A stretch of 64,000 bases of DNA from the NCBI RefSeq assembly GCF_024519455.1, contig NZ_JALJRY010000019.1, positions 62,001-126,000 on the forward strand, read 5' to 3'. Below the pieces are notes generated by a model. It saw nothing but the letters and a program-made list of their open reading frames with translations, was not told the DNA's origin and ran no database searches. This DNA is from Streptomyces sp. STR69. GTDB taxonomy: Bacteria > Actinomycetota > Actinomycetes > Streptomycetales > Streptomycetaceae. Below, piece by piece: positions 34,194-41,132 of the stretch (position 1 is its first letter; each line of letters starts with the position of its first letter). Both the position numbers and the translations under genes were made by a program.

Positions 34194-35594
34194 TCATTCC
34201 CTCCGGTCGGGCCCCGGAGCGGGCTCCAGATCCGGCACCAGTTCGTGGAAACGCCGCTCGACCGGCGACAGATCGGTGCTGGCCAGGTCCTCCGGGCGGA
34301 CCACTATGCGCAGTTCGGGGGTGAGCGCGGGGTACCGGCGGCACGCGGCCATGAACGAGTCGACGATCAGGGCCACGAGCTGGCTGCGGTCGAGGTCGGT
34401 CACGCGGGCGAGCCCGGAGCCGATGAGCGGGACGGCGACCGGTCTGAACAGGCCGTGCACGGCCACCGAGGCCCAGAGGTTGTCCAGGCCGGAGCGCAGA
34501 TCCTCGTCACCGGACCGGGCCACCAGGTCGTTGCCGAGCCGCGAATAGGCGACCGCGAAGATCCGGCGCCCGTCGACGGGCACGGCAATGGTCGTACCCA
34601 CCGGGTAACGGACCCGCCGGCCACGCGGCTTGGCCCGTGCGCTCTCCGTACCGACGGCCTTCACGGCGCGCAGCCCGGCCTTCAACTTCTCGTCCAGCAG
34701 GCGGCGTCGGCCGCCGAAGAGCCGGTCGACCAGCTGACTCTGCACACTGTCGCGGCTGATGACGATGTCCTGGTCGGTCTCCGTGTCGAAGGTGTCGGTG
34801 AAGCCGACCACCAGATTGCAGTCCGTCTGCTCGAACAGGTCGCCGCGGACGAGGACGACGTCCGCCCGCTGACCGGGCAACGGGACCCGGTGGCGCAGCA
34901 GTTCGGCGCCGTGGCGGGCGCGGAGCGCGGCCCGCAGGGTGTCCAGGGTGCGCGCGGCGTCGAGGTCGTCGGGATGGTCACGGACGATCAGCTCCGCGAC
35001 CGGCAGTGCGAGGTCCGGACGACCCAAGTCGGCCTGGACGCGGACCAGTTCACGGCGCGCGGAGTCCAGCAGGGCGGTGAGCCGACGGATGAAGGGGTCG
35101 GCGAACGTCTCGCCGTTGACCTCGGCCAGTGGCCGGCCGCGGATCAGTTCCAGCGCCTCGGCGAGTTCATGCGCGGCGGTGGCGGGCGGGGCCAGCAGGG
35201 CGGTACCGACGACCGCCGTGAACCGTGCGCTGTCCAGTTCCCCGGGCCGCAGCACCAGGCGGTAGGCCGTCTCCGGGCCGTGCACGGTGACCTGCTGCTC
35301 GGTGCGCAGCACGCGGGCGGCGGTGCCGTCCTGGCAGGGATCGAGCGCGCGCCGCAGCTCCAGGACGCGTTTCTGCACCTCGTTGCGGTTGCGCTGGTCC
35401 AGATGACGGGGCCCGTCCGCCAACCCCCATACATCGCGCCGCAGTTGACGCACGGGAACGGCCTCGCCCTCGGCGGCCACCAGGCGGACCAGCAACCGGG
35501 TGGTCAGGGGGGTCAGCCGGACCGGGATCCCGTCGACGTCGAGCCGTACCGGCCCCAGCACTTTGACCTGAATGCGCACTCGTCCATCGGCCAC
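34194..35594 (-). CDS. SARP-like transcription regulator fused to a ThsA-type Macro domain
   Basis: 466 residues. Residues 5-58 are an OmpR-like winged helix (VRIQVKVLGPVRLDVDGIPV, LTTRLLVRLVAAEGEAVPVR); about 118-232 form a helical BTAD-like domain (ALELIRGRPLAEVNGETFAD, DSARRELVRVQADLGRPDLA), as in SARP regulators. Residues 243-450 are a Macro domain of the ThsA/DUF6430 kind: VVLVRGDLFEQTDCNLVVGF, TDTFDTETDQDIVISRDSVQ, GRRVRYPVGTTIAVPVDG, FAVAYSRLGNDLVARS and VAVPLIGSGLARVTDLDRSQ. The Macro part is clearly paralogous to that of the divergent gene at 35659. Macro domains of this family bind an ADP-ribose-type signal, so the protein probably activates genes when a TIR enzyme makes that signal. 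This fusion is unusual to me. Confidence 0.82.
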   Translation of the reverse strand: MADGRVRIQVKVLGPVRLDVDGIPVRLTPLTTRLLVRLVAAEGEAVPVRQLRRDVWGLADGPRHLDQRNRNEVQKRVLELRRALDPCQDGTAARVLRTEQQVTVHGPETAYRLVLRPGELDSARFTAVVGTALLAPPATAAHELAEALELIRGRPLAEVNGETFADPFIRRLTALLDSARRELVRVQADLGRPDLALPVAELIVRDHPDDLDAARTLDTLRAALRARHGAELLRHRVPLPGQRADVVLVRGDLFEQTDCNLVVGFTDTFDTETDQDIVISRDSVQSQLVDRLFGGRRRLLDEKLKAGLRAVKAVGTESARAKPRGRRVRYPVGTTIAVPVDGRRIFAVAYSRLGNDLVARSGDEDLRSGLDNLWASVAVHGLFRPVAVPLIGSGLARVTDLDRSQLVALIVDSFMAACRRYPALTPELRIVVRPEDLASTDLSPVERRFHELVPDLEPAPGPDRRE

Positions 35595-35658
35595 CCGCGT
35601 CGCCCCCGCCGCGCCCCTGTATCACCCTGTGTCACCGAGAAGTGACAAGAAGATTATC

Positions 35659-36579
35659 ATGAGGCCTTGGAGAAACCGTGTGGCCCAACTACGCATACCC
35701 ATACGCTTTTTGAGGCTCTACGGCACCGGGCGCGCCCGAAGGGTTTTCGCCCGCAACACGATGGTGGCTTTCGGCGGAATATCGGCGGTGCTTCAGTTCG
35801 TCGGGCAATTCTTCCCGCGGAGTTTCCCCGATCCCGGCACGGTCACGGTGGTGTCGGTGGTGGCCTGCCTGGTGTGGGGGCTGGGCCAGGCACGGCCGGT
35901 GCTGCGGGTGGAGCAGGTGTTCCGGCGGCCCGATCTGACGGTGGTGGTCGAGGCGGGCGACGTGTTCGACCAGCCGGCGCATCTCGTCGTTGGCTTCTGC
36001 GACACCTTCGACACCGCGTCGGACGACGGGGAGGTCATCAACGCGGCCAGTGTGCAAGGGCAGTTGCTGCTCCGACGGTACGACGGTGACGTACGGCGCC
36101 TGGACGCGGAACTGGTCTCGGCGCTCTCCGGGGTCGCGCCGGTCGGGCGGGAGGAACGGGACCGCAAGCCGCTGGGCAAACTGGACCGCTATCCGGTCGG
36201 CACGGTGGCGGTCCTGGGCGCCCGGCCGCAGCTGGTGTTCGCGGTCGCGTACAGCCGTATCGGCAACGACTGTGTGGCCGCGTCCAGTGTGGAGGAGCTC
36301 TGGCTCGGCCTCGGCCGGCTGTGGGACGCCCTGCACCGGCATGCCCAACTGGAGCGGGTGGCCATGCCGTTGGTCGGATCGGGGCTGTCCCGGCTCGATC
36401 ATCTCGACCAGGACAGCCTGCTGCGGCTGATCCTGATGTCCTTCGTCGCCAGGTCACGGGAGGGCGCGGTCTGCCGGGAGTTGCGGGTGGTGGTGCGGCC
36501 CGCCGATCTGGAACGGATCGACATGCGGGAGGTGGCGGCCTTCCTGCGCGTTCTCGCATCGGGACTGGACCGCGTCTGA
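35659..36579 (+). CDS. Two-TM protein with ThsA-type Macro domain (type II Thoeris effector-like)
   Basis: 306 residues from ATG 35659. Two membrane helices, about 33-53 (TMVAFGGISAVLQFVGQFF) and 59-77 (GTVTVVSVVACLVWGLGQ), are followed by a Macro domain at 92-295. The Macro part reads TVVVEAGDVFDQPAHLVVGF, CDTFDTASDDGEVINAASVQ, LDRYPVGTVAVLGARPQLVF, AVAYSRIGNDCVAASSVEEL and VAMPLVGSGLSRLDHLDQDS. This is the layout of the TM-Macro ThsA of type II Thoeris, where the Macro domain senses histidine-ADPR from the TIR protein and the helices disrupt the membrane. The partner TIR gene converges 60 bp downstream. The divergent SARP-Macro gene carries the same domain; only 64 bp separate the starts, which must hold both promoters. 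Confidence 0.85.
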   Translation: MRPWRNRVAQLRIPIRFLRLYGTGRARRVFARNTMVAFGGISAVLQFVGQFFPRSFPDPGTVTVVSVVACLVWGLGQARPVLRVEQVFRRPDLTVVVEAGDVFDQPAHLVVGFCDTFDTASDDGEVINAASVQGQLLLRRYDGDVRRLDAELVSALSGVAPVGREERDRKPLGKLDRYPVGTVAVLGARPQLVFAVAYSRIGNDCVAASSVEELWLGLGRLWDALHRHAQLERVAMPLVGSGLSRLDHLDQDSLLRLILMSFVARSREGAVCRELRVVVRPADLERIDMREVAAFLRVLASGLDRV

Positions 36580-36581
36580 GA

Positions 36582-36631
36582 AGAGGAAGAGGGGGGACGG
36601 ACGCTCCGGCGTCCGTTCCCCCTCTTCCTCT
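36582..36631. terminator. Bidirectional terminator between Macro and TIR genes
   Basis: 23-bp stem with one mismatch (AGAGGAAGAGGGGGGACGGA CGC paired with its inverse ending CCCCCTCTTCCTCT) and a four-base loop (TCCG). It ends both convergent transcripts. Confidence 0.9.
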
Positions 36632-36638
36632 CCGTGAT

Positions 36639-37355
36639 TCAGGCGAGCCGACGGTACGCGGAGAGGTTCTGGAAGTGCCGGGTGTCGCGCCATTCCGGCC
36701 CGCTGTCGTCGAGTTGGCAGCCGGCCAGTCGCAGCCGCGCGGCGATCTTCGCGAGGGAGGCCTCCGTGCCGTCGAACCGGATGACGTTGATGCCCGCGGT
36801 GTCGGCGACATGCCGCAGCCGGCCGACCTCGACGATGACGGTCCGCTCGGGGTAGGCCATCAGGACCATGCCCAGCTCGATCAGCACGTTCTGCCGCGGC
36901 TGGCCGGTGAGTTGGGTCTCGTCGTCCCGTTCGCGGTTGCCGAGCAGGTGCGGGTGGAGCTTGGCGACGTCGTCCGGGGTGAGCAGGACCAGGGCGGCCT
37001 GCGCCTGCGCCGGTGCGTTCATGACCACCTCGCCGAGGAAGGGCGAGGGCTTGCCGGTGGCCCGCACCAACTCCTCCCACTCCAGCGGCCGCAGGTCGAG
37101 CCGGCGCAGCAGCCCGAACATCGCCTGCCGCACCTCTTCGTCCCGGCCGTGCACGACGAAGACGCTACGGCTGCGGTCGTGACCGGCGGGTGCCCGCCCG
37201 GACGGCTGGTCGGACGGCAGGTCCGTCGGCTGGTCGGAGGTCCCCGGTTCGGCGGCCGAAGTCGTGGGCGCCGCGTGGTAGTTGTAGCCGAAGCCCTTGT
37301 TCTCCCCGCCGAGAATGACCTGGCTGTTGTCGCCGAACGTGTTGCTGTCGCTCAT
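36639..37355 (-). CDS. TIR-domain protein with N-terminal amyloid-like signalling motif
   Basis: 238 residues; the ATG overlaps the stop of the upstream gene (ATGA). Residues 8-26, GDNSQVILGGENKGFGYNY, closely match the C-terminus of that upstream protein (14 of 19 identical). A 35-residue Pro/Ser linker follows. Residues 63-197 are a TIR/CAP12-type nucleotide-binding domain: SVFVVHGRDEEVRQAMFGLL, KPSPFLGEVVMNA with likely catalytic Glu109, AALVLLTPDDVAKLHPHL, and RQNVLIELGMVLMA. Such TIR domains cleave NAD+, either depleting it or producing an ADPR-derived messenger. With a TM-Macro protein next door, messenger production is likely. The tail (CQLDDSGPEWRDTRHFQNLS) is unassigned. Confidence 0.87.
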   Translation of the reverse strand: MSDSNTFGDNSQVILGGENKGFGYNYHAAPTTSAAEPGTSDQPTDLPSDQPSGRAPAGHDRSRSVFVVHGRDEEVRQAMFGLLRRLDLRPLEWEELVRATGKPSPFLGEVVMNAPAQAQAALVLLTPDDVAKLHPHLLGNRERDDETQLTGQPRQNVLIELGMVLMAYPERTVIVEVGRLRHVADTAGINVIRFDGTEASLAKIAARLRLAGCQLDDSGPEWRDTRHFQNLSAYRRLA

Positions 37356-38968
37356 GGCTGATCCCCTCGGCCGCCGGACGAATCGGGGCCCTGCGGCTGG
37401 TAGTTGTACCCGAAGTTCTCGTTGTGCCCGCCGAAGATCGCCTGGGAGTTGTCCCCGACGAGGATGTTGGTCTGCGCGCGGTCGTGGTCGGCGAGATCCA
37501 CGTTGTGCTCGTCCAGGAACTGCCGGATGGTGTGCAGCAGTCGGCGCTCGACGATCTGCGAGTACTTCAGGGCGTCGGTCTTCTGGAAGAAGTGGTGGTA
37601 GGTGTCGCTGGTGGCCATCTCGCGGACGCTGGTCAGCGCGCCGCAGTCCACCGACTCGTTCGCGTAGCGGGCGAGTCGGAATTCGCTGGTGTCGACCGTC
37701 GTGCTGTCCGTGGCGAACTCGATGGTGGACCGCCCGCTCCGCCCGGGCCGCACCAGCCGGCGCAGCCGCTTCGGCAGGAACCGTTCGGGGAGCAGCCGCA
37801 GCGGCCACAGCGGCAGCGCCACGCACCACCTCGGCACGGCCTTGACCATGTCCCACGCCACCCGCACCGCCAGCCGGCCGTCGAACGAGTCGGGCAGTTG
37901 GTCGACGAGGTGGAACTCCCCTACCAGCGGCCCGAGTACATAGGTGTAGAACTCGGTGTGCAGGGTGTCGCCCTTGAGGTCGAACCCGACGAAGATCGAG
38001 GTCACCAGCTCCTCGTTCCAGGATCCGACGCGCACGCACAGATACTCGCGGGCCGCGTCGTAGTCCTCCCGCCAGTGGATGCCCGGGAGATCGTCCATGC
38101 CGGGCAGCTGGGACCAACCGGCGCCCAGCGTACGGTCGTTGGTGCGGATCGCCGTCGTGTAGCGGCGCTGCTCGACGGTCAGCCCCTCGATCCGTTCGTC
38201 CCGGCGGGCCTCGTCGCGCAGCTCCGCGCCCATCCTGGTGGCGACGTACGAGGTGATGTCGTGGACGGTGAACGGCAGGACGGGCTTGCGTTCCACGTCG
38301 TCCAGGTCGGGCCCGGCTCCGGGCCGTTCGAAGTCCTTGCGCGCGGCGAGGCGGTTCTTCGGTGCGCCGAGCAGGAGTTGGGCGTTCGCCCAGTCGCGCA
38401 GGGGCAGTCCGGCGCCGACGAAGGGCCGGAAACCGCCGTAGAAGACAAGGCCGTTGTGGCTGCCCTGCTCGCGGTCGATCTTGCCGATCAGGGCGTCGGT
38501 GAGCCTGCCGCCGGCCGGGTAGGAGCCGTCGAAGCCGCCGGCCGGTCCGGTCTCCTTCAGCCGGGTCATCAGGATGTGCAGGGTGACGACCCGACGCAGG
38601 TAGGCCGCGCCCCACAGCTCCCAGAACATGAGCTGCGCGGCGACGAAGGGACCCAGCGCGCCGTTGCTCAGCAGGATCAGCAGCAGGGCCGCCGAACCAA
38701 CCCCAACTGCCCATTGGATACGGCGCAGTCGGCGCGCGGCGAGGGCGTGGGCGAGGACCGACACGGCGTCGTAGCCGTACGACGGCGCGACCACTCTGAA
38801 GCGTTTCTTGAGCAGTTCGCGGATGACGGCCCTGCGGTAGCCGGGATCGAGGTAGGTGCCCGCGGACAGCAGACGGGTGGCCTTGGTCCGCGCGTACACG
38901 CGGGCGACCTGCGGCGGCGCCCCGGGCGGTGGGACGGGCGGATAGCGGTGCGGTGCCTGTGTGCTCAC
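37352..38968 (-). CDS. Two-TM protein ending in the same amyloid-like motif (putative sensor/activator)
   Basis: 538 residues. Residues 1-80 are cytoplasmic and basic (VYARTKATRLLSAGTYLDPG, RRAVIRELLKKRFRVVAPSY). Two membrane helices at about 84-104 (WAVGVGSAALLLILLSNG) and 106-126 (FVAAQLMFWELWGAAYL) follow. A large soluble part has LVFYGGFRPFVGAGLPLRDW, LPFTVHDITSYVATRMGAEL and WREDYDAAREYLCVRVGSWN, which I cannot place in a family. Residues 505-523, GDNSQAIFGGHNENFGYNY, repeat the N-terminal motif of the TIR protein. The shared motif, four-base overlap and same strand argue that this protein recruits or activates the TIR protein through motif-motif polymerisation. Possibly the stress or phage sensor. 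Confidence 0.72.
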   Translation of the reverse strand: MSTQAPHRYPPVPPPGAPPQVARVYARTKATRLLSAGTYLDPGYRRAVIRELLKKRFRVVAPSYGYDAVSVLAHALAARRLRRIQWAVGVGSAALLLILLSNGALGPFVAAQLMFWELWGAAYLRRVVTLHILMTRLKETGPAGGFDGSYPAGGRLTDALIGKIDREQGSHNGLVFYGGFRPFVGAGLPLRDWANAQLLLGAPKNRLAARKDFERPGAGPDLDDVERKPVLPFTVHDITSYVATRMGAELRDEARRDERIEGLTVEQRRYTTAIRTNDRTLGAGWSQLPGMDDLPGIHWREDYDAAREYLCVRVGSWNEELVTSIFVGFDLKGDTLHTEFYTYVLGPLVGEFHLVDQLPDSFDGRLAVRVAWDMVKAVPRWCVALPLWPLRLLPERFLPKRLRRLVRPGRSGRSTIEFATDSTTVDTSEFRLARYANESVDCGALTSVREMATSDTYHHFFQKTDALKYSQIVERRLLHTIRQFLDEHNVDLADHDRAQTNILVGDNSQAIFGGHNENFGYNYQPQGPDSSGGRGDQP

Positions 38969-39000
38969 GATGGTTCAGCGCTCCACTCGTGCGGGGTCGG

Positions 39001-39660
39001 TCAGCCGATCAGGGTTGCCGTGCCGTGGGTGATCACACCGTCGAGAACGGTGTAGGTGGCGTGGTACGAGTGCGAAGTACCGTCCGTCTGAAGGGCGTTG
39101 AGGACCAGCGTCACGACGGTCCCCTGCACGGACACCTGGCTGACGGTGTCGCGCTGGGTGGTGGCGTAGCCCGCGACGAACGCGTCGTAGTCGGCGTCGC
39201 CCAGGTTCTTGCCGCCCAGGTCCCAGGCCGTCTGGTATTCACGGTTGTTGATCGCCGCGAAGTAGGCGGTGACGACGGCTTCCGGCTCGACCGCCGAGGT
39301 GGCCTCGTCCGTCGGGGTGGCCTCGTCCGTAGGGGTCGGGGTAGGGGTGGCGGTGGGAGCGGGGACGGAGGTCGGATCGGAGGCGCCGTAGGGGGTCGGT
39401 ACGACGGACTGGGTGTACGTGTATGACGACGACGCGGTGGCCGGGCTCCAGGGCTGGGCCTGCGCTCCCCCGCCCCCTCCCCCGCTCGAATAGGCCCCGT
39501 CGACCAGCCCCAGGAGCAGGACGATCACCAGGGGCACCCCGATGACGGTGAGCCCCCAGGTGCGGGCGGCTCCGGCGGGCGGTATCAGCCCACCGGCACG
39601 GTAGGAGGCCGGCGGGTTCGGTACGGCGGGGGCGAACGGCGGTGGTCCGAGGTCGTTCAT
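39001..39660 (-). CDS. Membrane-anchored NTF2-like protein
   Basis: 219 residues from ATG 39660. N-terminal 30 residues are Pro/Ala-rich and cytoplasmic, then one membrane helix WGLTVIGVPLVIVLLLGLVD (about 35-54). A Gly/Ser/Thr/Pro-rich linker runs to residue 120 (PTPTPTDEATPTDEATS). The C-terminal 95 residues form an NTF2/SnoaL-like domain outside the cell: AVVTAYFAAINNREYQTAWD, DYDAFVAGYATTQRDTVSQV and VLNALQTDGTSHSYHATYTV. It lies 32 bp upstream of the motif-bearing membrane protein, on the same strand, so it is probably the first gene of the TIR operon. The domain is common in Streptomyces envelope proteins and may be a bystander. Confidence 0.7.
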   Translation of the reverse strand: MNDLGPPPFAPAVPNPPASYRAGGLIPPAGAARTWGLTVIGVPLVIVLLLGLVDGAYSSGGGGGGAQAQPWSPATASSSYTYTQSVVPTPYGASDPTSVPAPTATPTPTPTDEATPTDEATSAVEPEAVVTAYFAAINNREYQTAWDLGGKNLGDADYDAFVAGYATTQRDTVSQVSVQGTVVTLVLNALQTDGTSHSYHATYTVLDGVITHGTATLIG

Positions 39661-39728
39661 GGGGCACTCCAACGGTCGCGACGGTGCGCTGACTTCACTC
39701 ACCCATCGCACAAAGGCTGGTTGACACC

Positions 39729-40106
39729 TTGCATGCCACCGCCGACACCGCTTCCGCCACCAGAACCCATCCGCTTCCGATCCACTTCCGGGGCAGGGTG
39801 CTTACAAGTGGCAACGCGTCCGACTTCGCCGAAGCAGCGGGCATGTCGGTGGTCGACATATCCAAGATCCTCGCGGGAAGGTTCCAGGCCCTGACCGATC
39901 TGCTCAAGCCCCTGGCAGCGGTCCTGGACGTACCGCAAATGGATCTGCTCAGGGCGGCCGGAGTGCTGGAGGCCGGAACCGCGCAACCGAATCGCCCCCT
40001 GACCGTGCAGGTCGCCGCGCAGCGGCTCGGTATCAAGTCCCCGAAGAACGTGGCGGCCTTCGAGGCCCTCGTCGCAGCTCTGCGCGACGCCGAGAAGCGA
40101 CGATGA
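39729..40106 (+). CDS. Helix-turn-helix (XRE-like) protein
   Basis: About 125 residues from TTG 39729, or about 103 from GTG near 39798 (ribosome sites weak for both). Residues about 29-75 form a compact HTH: NASDFAEAAGMSVVDISKIL, AGRFQALTDLLKPLAAVLDV, PQMDLLRAAGVLEAG. The C-terminal part (TVQVAAQRLGIKSPKNVAAF EAL) is helical. Divergent from the NTF2-like gene across 68 bp, so it may regulate the TIR operon. Confidence 0.62.
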   Translation: MHATADTASATRTHPLPIHFRGRVLTSGNASDFAEAAGMSVVDISKILAGRFQALTDLLKPLAAVLDVPQMDLLRAAGVLEAGTAQPNRPLTVQVAAQRLGIKSPKNVAAFEALVAALRDAEKRR

Positions 40107-40142
40107 CCCGCTGAGGTCCCGGAGGCGCCCTCAACACAGCAA

Positions 40143-40183
40143 CAAGGCCCCTACCAGCGGACAAACCGCAGGCAGGGGCCTTG
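40143..40183 (-). terminator. Terminator of gpmA
   Basis: CAAGGCCCCT (40143-40152) pairs with AGGGGCCTTG (40174-40183), 12 bp beyond the gpmA stop on the minus strand. Confidence 0.72.
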
Positions 40184-40194
40184 ATCGTGCCGGC

Positions 40195-40956
40195 TTACTT
40201 CTTCTTGCCCTGGTTCTTGACCGCCTCGATCGCAGCCGCAGCCGCGTCCGGGTCGAGGTAGGTGCCGCCGGGGTTGAGCGGCTTGAAGGAGGCGTCGAGT
40301 TCGTACGCCAGCGGGATGCCCGTCGGGATGTTCAGGCCCGCGATGTCGGCGTCGGAGATGCCGTCGAGGTGCTTGACGAGGGCGCGGAGGCTGTTGCCGT
40401 GGGCGGCGACCAGGACCGTGCGGCCCGCGAGGAGGTCGGGGACGATGCCGTCGTACCAGTACGGGAGCATGCGGACGACGACGTCCTTCAGGCACTCCGT
40501 GCGGGGGCGCAGCTCCGGGGGGATGGAGGCGTAGCGCGGGTCCGCGGACTGGGAGAACTCCGTGCCGTCCTCGAGGGGCGGGGGCGGGGTGTCGTAGGAA
40601 CGGCGCCAGAGCATGAACTGCTCCTCGCCGAACTCCGCGAGGGTCTGCGCCTTGTCCTTGCCCTGGAGGGCGCCGTAGTGGCGCTCGTTCAGGCGCCAGC
40701 TGCGGTGGACCGGGATCCAGTGGCGGTCGGCGGATTCGAGGGCGAGCTGCGCGGTGCGGATCGCGCGCTTCTGGAGGGACGTGTGGACCACGTCGGGGAG
40801 GAGGTCGGCGTCCTTCAGGAGTTCGCCACCGCGGACCGCCTCCTTCTCGCCCTTCTCGTTCAGGTTGACGTCCACCCAGCCGGTGAACAGGTTCTTCGCG
40901 TTCCACTCGCTCTCGCCGTGGCGGAGGAGGATCAGCTTGTACGGTGCGTCGGCCAT
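40195..40956 (-). CDS. gpmA: 2,3-bisphosphoglycerate-dependent phosphoglycerate mutase
   Basis: 253 residues. Catalytic phospho-histidine in LILLRHGESEWNAKNLFTGW, the acid residues in NERHYGALQGKDKAQTLAEF, the second histidine in LVAAHGNSLRALVKHLDGIS, and the C-terminal lid GGTYLDPDAAAAAIEAVKNQ with lysine tail. Interconverts 3- and 2-phosphoglycerate in glycolysis. Single gene with its own terminator; the start has GGCATGGCCGACGC context and lies 175 bp from the divergent MFS gene. Confidence 0.96.
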   Translation of the reverse strand: MADAPYKLILLRHGESEWNAKNLFTGWVDVNLNEKGEKEAVRGGELLKDADLLPDVVHTSLQKRAIRTAQLALESADRHWIPVHRSWRLNERHYGALQGKDKAQTLAEFGEEQFMLWRRSYDTPPPPLEDGTEFSQSADPRYASIPPELRPRTECLKDVVVRMLPYWYDGIVPDLLAGRTVLVAAHGNSLRALVKHLDGISDADIAGLNIPTGIPLAYELDASFKPLNPGGTYLDPDAAAAAIEAVKNQGKKK

Positions 40957-41132
40957 GCCTCAGAGCGTAATCCACGCATTCGGGCCACGGTCGGGTGCCC
41001 GCCTCCCGGTCCGACAGTTGACGGCTTCTGTTAATTGAGTGGCCCGCACAACACCCCCCTTCGTAAGTTGTGAGTGGCGCAGGAGCCACTTACATGCCGA
41101 GCACACACCAGTCCGACCGTGGGGGATCCGCC

